From positions 1,054,001-1,118,000 of the forward strand of contig NADL03000611.1 of NCBI GenBank assembly GCA_002205965.3: a stretch of 64,000 nucleotides of DNA. The letters run 5' to 3'. The notes under the pieces are model-generated. The model did not search any database. It saw nothing but the letters and a program-made list of their open reading frames with translations, and was not told where the DNA came from. The DNA is from Kappaphycus alvarezii. Lineage: Eukaryota > Rhodophyta > Florideophyceae > Gigartinales > Solieriaceae. Below, piece by piece: positions 36,842 through 47,244 of this stretch (within the stretch, counting starts at the first letter, position 1; the number at the start of each line of letters is the position of its first letter). The position numbers and the translations under genes were made by a program.

Positions 36842-37380
36842 CGAGAGAATTGGGAATACCCGATGCTGAAGAAAATCAGGGCAACCCTGATTCAGGAACA
36901 ATATCCTCGTCCCCTCCTCAGCACGTGGCGGCAGACTCTCAGGATGCACCTGAGTCAATACGAATGGAGGATCGGAACCCCGCTGTTGGCCAAGAACAAA
37001 GAGTCACGCTTCTTCGACCCGGTCAGAGGGACAAGCCCTCAAACTCTGGGGAAGCGTCACGCGAAGCGCCGCTTCGTCGCTCGACCCGCTCTGTCGCGCA
37101 AGGACAGGTACAACCAAGGATAACTCGGACAACCGAAGATACCTCCGTGCTGTGCGGAGTTCAGTGAGGATAACTTCACTCAAGAACCAGATGACTTAGA
37201 TCACTACGCGTTTGATCGGATTGTAGATCACGACCTCCACAGCGGCACGTACCGCGTTCGCTGGACGAGTTATTCGCCCTGTGAAGACACTTGGGAACCA
37301 AGGTATTCCATCCCTTACAACGCGGTAATGCAGTACCACCGTCGTAAGCCGCTACTTCCGCCAAGCATTACCCCTCACCT
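36842..37380 (+). pseudogene. Inner chromovirus integrase tail with chromodomain
   Basis: A Pro/Ser/Arg-rich linker comes first (36842-37160, ending in SREAPLRRSTRSVAQGQVQ). In a shifted frame at 37200-37352 follows a chromodomain: HYAFDRIVDHDLHSGTYRVR then WTSYSPCEDTWEPRYSIP and NAVMQYHRRK. This matches the Y-V-E-I/L-D-H-R–G–YLVRW-GY–EDTWEP pattern. Chromodomains at the integrase end define chromoviruses and direct insertion to marked chromatin. The aromatic cage positions look conserved (Tyr, Trp, and Tyr of SYSP). Confidence 0.85.
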
Positions 37381-39205
37381 GCATAGGGGCGGGAGGATAA
37401 ACAACAAGGACCACCTTGTCCGGAAAATTCGAGTCCCTGGTTGGTGTTGCCACCAACCTGGTCAGGTTCGATCGTGACAAGCTAAGCTTGCCTGGGTTAC
37501 CATCCTTCGGGAGATCCCGAAATAAACAGTTATGTGCAACTCTAACGTAGTATGAATCAGGATTGTCAGTCATGCTGAACTAATGAGCCAGGCTACCTGG
37601 TGTTCCACGCAAGGAGTGGGGGAGAACACCCCACCACGTCAGAGACACTAGGTACCCTAGTGGGAATGGTGCGATCCGCCACTTCCCAGGGAAGGGGCAC
37701 CTTCCCCTTTAATGATTATACGCTGTCAGTGCAACCCCTGACCCGTAACAATCCTCCTGAATTGGAATTGCCATTCTTTTGGAGGAAATCCCGAGGCCAG
37801 TTCAAGTGAACTAGACCGAGCCAGGAATTTGGTCGAGACCAACGCCCCGATCCGGAGGGTTGCGCTTGTCCAGAGATCCTTGGACGTCGTAGGTAAAGGG
37901 TGGAGGAACTCCCCACCCTAAACTCAGCTCTTAGCTGGGAGGGTTAACGTTGGTCGCCAACGATATTGGTAAGGAACAACTCTACCCTCAAAGTTTAGGA
38001 ACCAATGTTGGTTCACTGTATCACCAGGATACCTACTGGACGCGAGTTATTAACGTACCCTCGCGCGTGAATTACCAACGTAGCTGGTATAACTAACAAG
38101 GCACGAATTTCTTGGTCCAAGGACAGGAGTACCTGGCGTTAAGCTATTATAGCTACAGGTGCTTGTGAAGGAGTACCTTCGCATTGGATTGAGCAGAGCG
38201 TAGCCAAGCTACACTGGCAACGGGATGATCCCTGTGAGTTAAAGTCCAACACCATCACCCGGTGGGGACTTTATTATGGTTAGGTAACCTAGCTACCTAG
38301 GACGTAGTTGGACTACGGAAGCCTGTGCAGGGTCCTCCTCCCCGTGTGAATCTTCCTGGCAGAGTGGAGATCCCACCGAATTGCTCTGAAATTACATGGT
38401 CTCATGATCAAGATGGGCCCAATAATGACCGGGTACTCTGGATCGTACACGGAACCTCGGTGACACTGCACAGCTGTACACGTGCACAACGGTATACTGC
38501 ACAGCAAGGGGACCTTTCCAGGGATTCCTGAATCAACTGGCTGAATGAGAGGAGGGAGCCCTCCCTAGATCGAATAATATCGGGGATGCGGAAGGCAGCC
38601 CATGAAAAAGTCCGACTCAAGTTGGTACCAATACACGAGGGTATGAACAAAATGCACCCCTATGGTCCATACATCCTGAACCCAGCTCTGACTACTTTAT
38701 GCGCTAAGCTAAGGGAGAATACGAAGCTTAGTCTTCAAGACGACAACCAGAGGCATCATGACTGCTGTTATTCAAAAACTATGCCTGCTACTCCCGTTAC
38801 ACTACAACTTGCGCGCCAGATTCTGTGTTGGCCTGCATCGGGGCGCCATCGCCACTCGCGCTGGGAGGAATACCTCCCTCCGCCGCGGAACTACCAGCCA
38901 GAGGAGCAGTCTCAGCGGGCGGAACGACCACCTCCCTTCCCCTAACAATAATATCTTGTTGGAGATACAGAATCCCTACGATATTGACGCAGCCCGCACG
39001 GCCGTTGCGGACAAGGGCCTGTTGAAAGACAGGATCCCAGTGGTTTTACGCGACCGTGCAGGGGATTCTCTCAGCCTCCTTACACTCCTCGCGGGAACAT
39101 CCCTGCTGGGCTGGACAGGTGTCCTGCCCTGGCAGCAGACCCCGCTTCTGGCAAAGGACCGGACATCCTGGGGGAAGGGAGAAGCAGTTCGACTGACGTG
39201 GAGCT
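37381..39205 (+). pseudogene. Extra 3' reading region of inner chromovirus, function unknown
   Basis: Beyond the chromodomain the plus strand continues with protein-like frames: 37600-37809 (NDYTLSVQPLTRNNPPELEL), then the helical ELDRARNLVETNAPIRRVAL at about 37800-37880. At 38325-38945, interrupted by one TGA at 38529-38531, are VHGTSVTLHSCTRAQRYTAQ and EKVRLKLVPIHEGMNKMHPY. In an overlapping frame to 39207 there is a hydrophobic stretch (LLTLLAGTSLLGWTGVLPW). Many perfect hairpins run through it. It could be a broken third ORF (position like env-type ORFs of some gypsy elements) or spacer; no known domain was recognised. Confidence 0.35.
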
Positions 39206-39295
39206 GAGGAAAGGTACAGGGGTCAAGCTGAGGAAGGAGGGGGTTGCAGAGGTGGAGTGGGTGTGAGATTGTTGCAGTGGAGCACACCGACTGCG

Positions 39296-40722
39296 TGTCA
39301 CAACCAGGACTCCTGGTTTTATACTGATCGCGCTACGCGTTATACAGCCATGCCAGGGCTATATCCTGACAACATGGCAATCCCCGCCCCAAATTATGAT
39401 TAACTTCGGAAAGGCGGTTTGCCCCCTCTTGGTTACCCACCCAAAAAGGGCATGGTACACACCTCTCCACTGGGCCATCCTAGTGCGGCTTTGAATTTGC
39501 CAAGGGGCGGGTCCGCAAGCCGCCCCCACATGTTAGCTCACCAGGAACACCTGGACCGACTCACTTCGCCCGCAAAGCTCTGGACTGATTCTGAAACATG
39601 GCGAGGCGGGCGACTGCGGACGGCCGAAAACCGTCGAGTAGCACCGCTACTACTCAACAAGAGTGGGTTAATTTTTCTAACCCCTTCCTTAGGATTCCTG
39701 GACTTACAAATATTTTTAGAGGATGAGGTAACCACTCCCCATCTCTCGACGGGTGCTGTCAAAGATAACCTTGACCTTTTTCAAAACTGAGTGTAATCAC
39801 GCGCTACTAGCAACGGCGAGTCCGGCAACGAAAGTACTTGATTGCCTAAGTAGTCAAGACCCCGACTACTTTATTAATGAGAAATTCTCATCGCGTGTAA
39901 GCCACAAGCAGCGCGCGCATGCAACCACAACCCGGACCAGGTCCTCTGGTCTTTTTCCTCGCGTTTCTCGCCGAGGAACACGCTCGACGCTGGGCTTGAC
40001 GGCATGTGGGAACCTGTTCCTTACTTTTCGAAGGCATACTGTATCTACCACAGTATAGACAGGCTGTTCTGTCCGGTTCTTCGTGTAGTTGCCACGTTTA
40101 AGGCCCACGAGTAAGGTCGCTGTCAATTACTACTCCTTTTTCCTCTAATTATCCCTTCATTTTAGTAATTACTGTAGGACTAATTAGCTGACAGTGCCAC
40201 AGTAGGTGGCACTTCTACTACTTGGGTTCACCGCCCTTGGCCGCACCACATTAAATCAACGACCGAACCCCTGATCCAAAAGTCTACCTTTTTAATTCTC
40301 TGACCGGAGTAGTCCGGAAGTTCGATGCCAACTAGGATTCCTTGCTAGTGACTGGAAAGCCTATCGCTGCACTGGCTCACTATAGTTAGATCTATCTAGA
40401 GTGTGACCGGAGTAGTCGGCGCTACCCTTTGTAGGTGTCCGGATTAGACTCTCTACGAACCGTGGCCGGAGTAGTCACGCTACCCTTTCCTTTACCAACC
40501 TTTTCACTTTTTCCCTTTTATTTTCCTTTCTTCTACCCTTTTTCCCATCTTTTCTAGCCCGGAGAAATTCTCAGAGGACCGTGAGGCATCCTTCTACCTT
40601 CCGAGCGCGACCTTCAGTCTCCCTACCCTACTAACCCACTTAGCTGTCTAGGACTTCTAGACTGGTCTCCCGGAGAAGCTTTGCTTCTAAAACCCCAACC
40701 ACCTAGTGTGTGGTCTCTTTAA
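39296..40722 (+). repeat. Probable 3' LTR of inner chromovirus
   Basis: It starts TGTCACAACC after a purine-rich run (GGAAGGAGGGGG at about 39230), as fungal gypsy LTRs often do, and extends to the junction with the outer integrase. It holds three copies of CCGGAGTAGTC and several hairpins. No second copy exists in the window at the 5' end, so the LTR call rests on position and termini only. It ends TTTAA rather than CA. Confidence 0.4.
40304..40477 (+). repeat. Three copies of CCGGAGTAGTC
   Basis: The 11-mer occurs near 40304, 40408 and 40464, the last two each followed within 10 bases by GCTACCCTTT. A short dispersed repeat inside the putative LTR. Confidence 0.7.
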
Positions 40723-41159
40723 GGGTCCATATTACTACCTTTCTGCTTCAACTGACACGCGTCACAGTAGCTCACGTATTCGTAGACATCTGCGACCATC
40801 CTCGGCCAGTAGGCCTGGTCCTGCGCGAAATTGAAGGTCGTGCGGAAATCCCAATGACCCACACTGTCATGAAGAATGCGCATTATTTTAGTGCGAACAG
40901 CCTTCCCTGCGACGACTCGGGTACCATATTTTGTACGGCGGAATAGTTGCCCGTCCCAGACCATGAAGTTCTTTGCTGCCCGCCTGGCATTCAACCTCTC
41001 TTTCGGCGAGGCATAGTATATATCTTCCATGGAAAGGTAGTCGCGGACAAAGGTGAGATTATTTTCTAGACCGGCGTCGTCCGCAGCCTCTACGGGACTC
41101 ACTATGAGTAGAAGATCCCCTTCATCATGGTCTGTCCGAGCCTCAGCTTGTATCTCCAA
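40719..41159 (-). pseudogene. Outer gypsy integrase zinc-binding domain
   Basis: This 146-codon frame has MRILHDSVGHWDFRTTFNFA … AYWPRMVADVYEYVSYCDAC-QLKQKG, a complete H-x-H and C-x2-C zinc domain of a Ty3 integrase, then stops within a few residues at the junction with the inner element. The core that should follow is found on the same strand at 29.78-29.43 kb. Confidence 0.88.
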
Positions 41160-41387
41160 CCGTAATAGTCCATATACGGACCCATTAATCTCCCCAGGTC
41201 TATGGCGATTGACGTAATCGTATTTTGCAAGGAAGTCGAGTCAGCGGGGTAACCGTATGTGTTTTTCCTTGCACAAAAAAACGTCCTCTAGCGACTTATG
41301 GTCGGTAATGAGTTCTAAAGGGTGTCTCAAAATCAGATAAAAACGAAACTTTCGAATTTTAAACGCAACTGATAGTTTCTCTCTCTC

Positions 41388-41702
41388 TTAACAGGAGTGG
41401 CTCTTCTCCAATGGGCTCATCTTCCGGCTTGCGTACAGGATTAATTTTCCCATCCGACTGGCATATTTCCGTAAGAGGAAAGCGCCAACAGCAGAGGAGG
41501 ACGCATCAGTTTCCACGATGAATTGCCATTTAAAGTCCGTAAAAGCAAGAACGGATCGGGAAGCCAATGATTCCTTGAGCAACGGAAACGACTCTTCTTC
41601 CGCCTTATCCCATGCGAACTTCTCCCTGGTCGAAGTCAAAGCGTGAAAAACGGTCGCTTTCCCGGAAAAATCCTTGATGAATCTCCTGTAGTTTCCTGCC
41701 AA
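41388..41702 (-). pseudogene. Outer gypsy RT connection and RNase H
   Basis: MAGNYRRFIKDFSGKATVFH is the RT end (L-NYYRRFI–FS). KFAWDKAEEESFPLLKESLA follows, then FKWQFIVETDASSSAVGAFL, the first catalytic Asp region of RNase H, and KLILYASRKMSPLEKSHSC. The rest of RNase H toward 41.2 kb is broken by stops. Confidence 0.87.
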
Positions 41703-42336
41703 CCATAGAAAACTACGAATTTGCGTAACGCTGACTTGACTCTGTATTAATTGAATGTCCTCGAATTTACTCGGATCTATGTGCCGCAGCGCTCGTCAAC
41801 TATGTGGCCCACGAGTCCCATCTATCCTATGGCGAGTTGGAACTTGACTAGCTTAAGATGCAACTAGTGCTTGGTGATGACTCTTATAACGGCCGCGAAG
41901 TGCTCCAGATGCTTTTTTTAGTTGTTGTAAATATCAATAACGTTGTCCAGATAACCGCGAGCTAAGTCAATATCTGCTAATAAATGATCAATCATTCTCT
42001 TAAATGTTGATGGAGGTTCATAAGTCCAAACAGAATAACATCAAACTGGTAAGTTCCAAAGTGACAAATAAAGGTTGTCTTTTCTTTGCAGGACTGCTCA
42101 AGACGGACGTTTCAATATCCGCTGAACAATTCCAGCGATGAAAACACCGTCGCACCGCAGAGGGAATCAAAGTTTCCCTCTACCTTCGACAAGAGCCAAC
42201 GGTCGCCCCACATCTTCTGGTTAATGGTACTGTAGTCGACAAAGAAGAGAGGCTTACCTTCCTTCATAGTAGCGATAACAATCAGAAAGGACCAAGCAGA
42301 TGATGCGGGTCGAATTATCTCGGCTTCTAGCATCAC
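41703..42336 (-). pseudogene. Outer gypsy reverse transcriptase
   Basis: MMLEAEIIRPASSAWSFLIV, GKPLFFVDYSTINQKMWGDR and FSSLELFSGYWNVRLEQSCK, then shifted frames with TYQFDVILFGLMN and ARGYLDNVIDIYNN, the catalytic box with its second Asp changed to Asn. These are the standard Ty3 RT motifs in order, with frameshifts and stops. Confidence 0.85.
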
Positions 42337-43334
42337 AACTCCTCGCGAACGACTTGTTTCTGCTTCGATAGAAGGCGAAAGCCTCTATGATAAACTTTTT
42401 TTTGTTGTCTGAGAGCTCAAAAAAATGTTATATCAGATCATTCGATGGTTGAAGATCAAACAAGGACTCGGCAATCACATTGACGTCATAACGGACTTTC
42501 TCAAACTGATCCTTTTCAATACTCTTTAGGTGCTCCATTTTCTTGTCAAGCGTCTCAGCAGTCGTGAGAGGTTCTAGCCTCGTTCAACCGCTCCCTACAT
42601 TTTATTTAATCGTAAATACAAGTATCACGTCTCCGTTTTTCTCATCCTCAGATCTATTAGAGCCTTCGCCTTCCGAAAGCACAGCTGAGGACGACGAAGT
42701 GAAGTATTCACTATCCGTATCCTCGCTTTCCTTCACAAGTTATTCCGATGTCAGGCGGGCGAAATCGGGGAGCCATGCGAGAACAGCGAAATTTTGTTGT
42801 ATTCTACAGGTTCAACGTCCTTTGTGACGCGGTATTTCACAGGCCTTACAGCTTTACATGAATTTACTGCACATACTGTACTTTACTGTAGATTCAAACC
42901 ACCAGTAACCGTACAACAAGGGCTACTAGGCACACTGTCGTCATTATACTTTTCGTTTCAGTTGTTGACACACCGTTTTATCCAATTAGTACAATTGTAA
43001 TAGTTGCGGGGACGTTGCACACTAGCATATTTCATCACTTCTTTACCAATTAAAAGTTGCTTTGCAATTTTATGCCACCTGTACTAATGTAACGTCTTAT
43101 ACCTTGTCAGAGTATGTCATTCGTGTCAATTTCAATTCCAAAAACGCTACCTACGACATCTTCAGGACTGTTTAACGGGTAAAGCTTTATATTCGTTACT
43201 GTTAGACTAAATTTACCTTTATTGTGTAGCAATCTCTAGTTCAAAATAAGCCCTGGTTTGGAGCGTCCGGCTTAACCCACCCAGACTCAACCAAAGTTTC
43301 AACCGCAGTTCAACCTAGATCTGCTCGTGGGCGC

Positions 43335-43736
43335 TTAACATCCCACAACCTTATACTCATTATTAAGGTTCCCGGCTTTCATTTCATAATCTAGAGTGTT
43401 CATTAAGGTTCCCATTGTGGGTGATACCGAAAAAGCTTTGAAAGGAGGTCCTTTAACAAATAAGAAGTCCAAACAAACAAGGAGCACCCGAAGGAAATAG
43501 GGGCATTCCTCAGGATTGCATTCACCTCGCTCTTTACTCCTGTAGCGACAATGATTTTTACGGTTGACGAAATCGGGCCCTACCGATGATTTTGCTGCAA
43601 AGTCAGCATAAGTAATGTCCGGTGTTGCTCCCGTATCGTACAATGCGTGCGCCTTAGTTACATATACACTCACTTCCAAAACTTTTAAACAGTGCTGTAC
43701 GCCCTGCGCCTTCCCATTAACGGCGCCCACGACCAC
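43335..43736 (-). pseudogene. Outer gypsy aspartic protease
   Basis: This 133-codon frame contains HALYDTGATPDITYADF, the D-T-G-A active site of a retropepsin, preceded by a strand-like HCLKVLEVSVYVTKA. It lies between Gag zinc knuckles and RT as expected. The ILG-type helix near its end is not clear. Confidence 0.72.
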
Positions 43737-43899
43737 TCGGCTGAATAGTTCTTTAAGGACTCATTTTGCAGATGTAGCTTCACTACACAGGAGCTAGCCA
43801 AACGAGAGGCTGACGGTAGCTCTCGCCAGTGCATTGAGGAAATCGTACTTAGTTACGAACCTCGAGATGTCTTGAACCTCTAAATATTTTCCGTCCTTC

Positions 43900-45254
43900 T
43901 TCTTAGCCCCCTTCGACTTGGTCTTTTTTCCTACTTCCTTCTTCCATTTGACGTGATCTTTCTTCTTCCGAGATGCTACCGCTTAACGAGTTGTTACAGA
44001 ACCCTGATGGTTAGACTGTCCAGCAGATCAAGGGTTTAGTATCGTCTCGATCGGAGTTCCCTGCACTGAACGAGCCAATTTACGCAGGGTTTCCCCTCTG
44101 AGTTACGTTTGACTGCGAATACCGCTTCAGTGTCCGAACCAGTGACTACGGAGACGTTCTCTTTGTCTTCCTCACTCTCCGAACCCTCATTGCGTCAACT
44201 GAAATAGAAATATTATATATAGCGGACCCTTTCTTGTCGCGGTTCCAGGAGTTGGCCGCCGAGTGCCCTTTCTTACTGCACTTGGAGCACGTAGTGTCGC
44301 AATGGGGATTACCCCGGCAGCAGCTAGCTCCGTGCCCCTGCTTGTGACAAAATGAACAGACTCGATCAAAATCAGCTGGAGCCGCCTGTCCAACTCCAGA
44401 TGGTGCACTTTTCATCGATTCAAGCTGCTTTTGCTTCTTCTTGATCATAAGCAAGAGGTTATGAAAGGTGTTGACCAGACTATCCACCTTTCCCGCGACC
44501 TCCGGTACACTAAAATCAGTACGAACAAAGCAAAATTGATGCCTTCTTCTCGATAGTGATGAGCGGGCCTGCTGGTACTATTTTCTTTTCGCCATGAGCT
44601 GAACTCGAGCCGATGTCTCCAGCGGAGCCGGCTATCGACGAAGAACCGACGGTCTTTTGCACCGATTGAAACGCCTTCTATCTTTCATCGAAATAAGCGA
44701 TAATAGGCTTCATGGTCTGATAATCTCTCGCGCTATAATAGATGATGCACGAAATTAGATCCGCATATTTCATGGCGTCCTTACGGAGGAGGGCTTACTT
44801 TCTTCGTTGAACTTCGACTTAGCAAAGAGGGAAGTAATATTCCTAATTGATTATATGAGGCGATATAGATCGAACTTTGCGTCCATTGCGCGGCGAATCA
44901 CCTCTTTCGGCTTATCTTTACCTCCAAGCTTATCTAACAATGCCGCTTTGACAATATACGAGTCCCTTCCGTCCGGCGAAAGATGGCAGTTTTCATCCGT
45001 GAACATATGAAAGGAGAAATCAAACTCTTTGCCGTCAAGGTGCGACAGACGCTCGAGCTACTGCCAGGTGCGATAAAAGCTCGAGCGACTACCCTTCTTC
45101 GGCTTTTCCGCGTATCTCGAAGTGTTCGAAGAAGAAGAAAAATCTCCTCACATCGGAGTTCGCACGTAATACTTGGGTCGATAAGGCTGAGGGTACATAT
45201 TCTCCAGTCGACAGAAGTACTATGTTTAGGGCGCGGATAGGTAAGGGCATTCAT
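43900..45254 (-). pseudogene. Outer gypsy Gag
   Basis: It begins with ATG at 45252-45254, only about 20 nt from the LTR end. The frame 45254-44934 is open, then stops; the capsid part is scattered. At 44146-44487 two zinc knuckles read VCSFCHKQGHGASCC (complete CX2CX4HX4C) and CSKCSKKGHSAANS (last Cys lost). The leader between LTR and Gag (TTTACCTGAGTTCTCGCCC) does not look like a usual tRNA 3'-end primer site. Confidence 0.7.
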
Positions 45255-46037
45255 GGGCGAGAACTCAGGTAAATGTGATGTCGGAACAGCTGAAGAATGG
45301 CGTAGATGGTGAATAACGGAGGGGACCTGGTGCTGGAAGAAGAGGGGACAAGGAGAACGGTTGTTCGTAGCTTTTTCTGTTGTTCTTCCGCGTAAGTAGT
45401 GTAGTGTAGTCTCTGAAGGTTATCTCGCCGCACCCATAGCTAGTGGGTAGTAAATACCACGATTCAGCTACAATACAGTGCACTCCGCCAAGAATCCTTC
45501 GAAACTTCTTGAAGAGCCACGTATAGGGCTGGAAATTGGTGGTGCTAATACAGCACTATTGGAGGTGCGCACGAACACAAAACTTGTACAATACTCATTT
45601 TTACTCATTATTGCTGGATGGCTGGAAGTGGTTGAGAGCTATGTACGGCACTGCATATGGCTACGAATTGGGATCCCGAGAGCCATGTACTGTACAGTAC
45701 TGTGCATGACCACTAATTTGGAGCACGAGAGCCATTTAAAGTACTGTGCATGGCTCTGAGCCACTTATTGTGCATGCAGCACCATCTTTTAGTGCAGAAC
45801 TCCCGGAAACTGCTGAATATGGACTATTGGTGCTAGTTTTTAGGTTTTTGGTAGGCTCTTGGTGTAATATCAAAACGGGGAAATTTATGCGCTAAAGATC
45901 CCCTATGTAAAGTCTGGTTGACGGAGGGTCCGGGTCCCGACCTGCCAGAAGCAGACGAAAAAAAAAAGCCACACATGCACCCCCCAGCCCAAAAACCAAC
46001 ATTCCCTTGCCCCAACGCAGTGGTGTTTCCCATCCTC

Positions 46038-46155
46038 TTGGACTTACGGTGTGTATAACGAAGTTCAAGGGAGCAATACTAGTTGCACTGCCGATGTCGC
46101 TTGTCTCCTTGGACTTTAGATTCCTAGGTCGAAGTTCAGGGGGGAAATACCCTTA
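46038..46155 (+). repeat. Two diverged tandem units
   Basis: CTTGGACTT…CGAAGTTCAAGGGAGCAATAC at about 46038 recurs at about 46109 as CTTGGACTT…CGAAGTTCAGGGGGGAAATAC. Each unit can fold on itself (CTTGGACTT with AAGTTCAAG). Confidence 0.65.
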
Positions 46156-46256
46156 GTGATTGCTCTACTCAAACCTTCGGAGTTGCCGAAGGAAATGGTC
46201 GGAGGGAAACTGCACCATTGAGGACTCCAGCGGATCACTGCCGGTACCAAGAACTA

Positions 46257-46314
46257 CGTCCTGTTAAGCAAACCTGCAGACGTAGGGAGACTGCTGCAGG
46301 TTTGCTCAAAAGGA
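46257..46314. repeat. Large stem-loop
   Basis: AGCAAACCTGCAG pairs with CTGCAGGTTTGCT, a 13-bp perfect stem with a 14-nt loop. Outside it, CGTCCT and AGGACG pair after 4-nt bulges, giving arms of about 23 nt. Confidence 0.85.
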
Positions 46315-47238
46315 CGGAAGAAGGGACCGGGGAGGAGAGCAGCAGAGGATCTCTCGCATAATGTAGTACCCGAGGAAACCCCTCATTTAAGAAGAAGCCG
46401 AGGGAGAGTCAGAAGAATCCGAATCCGGACACAGCTCTGTCCGCGTCGTGTCTTCTTCGCAAGGCTCTGGTCCTTCGGACCGCTCCCCCGTTCTCCGCAG
46501 CTCGCCTCTCGTCCCTCGCATTGCAAAACCGCCCTTGAGTCTTCTTCCTTGGCTACTTATTCCCGGGGCCAAGCTCGGATCGACCTTGTCTGTACTACTG
46601 CGTTCAAGGTCGCGACGGACCGTGAAAGGAATATGTAGCCACGGAAGAAGCCCAACTTTTATTGTCGCACCTGTGAAATCTATTTTGTCAGTGCAGGGAA
46701 GCGGGCTATTCAAGACACTGATGGGAGGCACCAGAGGGCATCACTGAGGCTAAGGAACAGAAAGGATCATCCGCGTTGTACCCATTGCTAATATCGCTTT
46801 CACCTAGAAGATCGACCTAGAAACCCACCTGCGCAGTAACAAGCATTGTGGGAGATTTTCCTTCCCCACCGATAGGAAACGAAATTAGGATTTTTTATTA
46901 ATTTTATATTGCTAGGACCAAAAGGAAAGAGAAAAAATAAAGAAGAAAAAAGCAAATAAAATTGGAAGCCCTCAAATAGAGATGCGAAAACAAGAAAAAG
47001 AACCACAGCCCCTTTCAATGCCCAGCAAAAACCAGCGCTCATGACTATGCCTCAGAACCCGCCTACCTGTTACCTTCCTTTCACCCCTTCGTTTCGCCTG
47101 TCGTGGCCCGAGCTCCTCAAGCGGGAGCAAAGTACTCCCTCCCAAACTTCACCCTCTCCCCACTTGCTACCTCCGCTGCTGCTGCTACAGCAGATAAATT
47201 TCAGGAATAATATTCAGTAATTTATAATACTACCCACA

Positions 47239-47244
47239 GGGAGA
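47239..47244. repeat. Right target-site duplication of outer gypsy element
   Basis: GGGAGA, the copy of 27088-27093. Confidence 0.6.

Larger units (their letters stand above)
29786..40722 (+). mobile_element. Inner Ty3 chromovirus, hairpin-rich, nested in outer integrase
   Basis: A plus-strand element of about 10.9 kb (about 8.8 kb without the pogo insertion), inserted into the outer integrase gene. The order is Gag, protease, RT, RNase H, integrase zinc domain, [pogo transposon], integrase tail with chromodomain, an extra reading region, and a probable long 3' LTR. No 5' LTR is recognisable and the integrase core is missing. Its most unusual trait is a high density of perfect short hairpins throughout, including in codons. 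Confidence 0.72.
45594..47059. mobile_element. Insertion of ~1.47 kb inside the outer LTR, class unknown
   Basis: Present in the upper LTR and absent from the lower. It contains GTACTGTACAGTACTGTGCATG near 45704 with a partial repeat near 45740, two diverged tandem units at 46038-46155, a large inverted repeat at 46257-46314 and a 114-codon minus-strand frame (46387-46731) of unknown type. The junctions are inferred from the LTR comparison and are accurate to about 10 bp. No terminal inverted repeat or polymerase is evident. Confidence 0.5.
27094..47238 (-). mobile_element. Outer Ty3/gypsy retrotransposon, split by nested insertions
   Basis: A minus-strand element whose LTRs lie at 27094-27612 and 45274-47238. 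Reading down from the upper LTR, the order is Gag with zinc knuckles, protease, RT, RNase H and integrase zinc domain (to 40.72 kb). After an 11-kb plus-strand insertion come the integrase core and C-terminus (29.78-28.98 kb) and the lower LTR. The LTRs are only about 70-75% alike by eye, with many transitions, so the insertion is old. GGGAGA flanks both ends. Confidence 0.8.
45274..47238 (-). repeat. 5' LTR of outer gypsy element, interrupted
   Basis: The parts 45274-45593 and about 47060-47238 are homologous to the lower LTR in the same order. Between them is extra DNA absent from the lower LTR. Without it the LTR would be about 500 bp. Confidence 0.7.
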
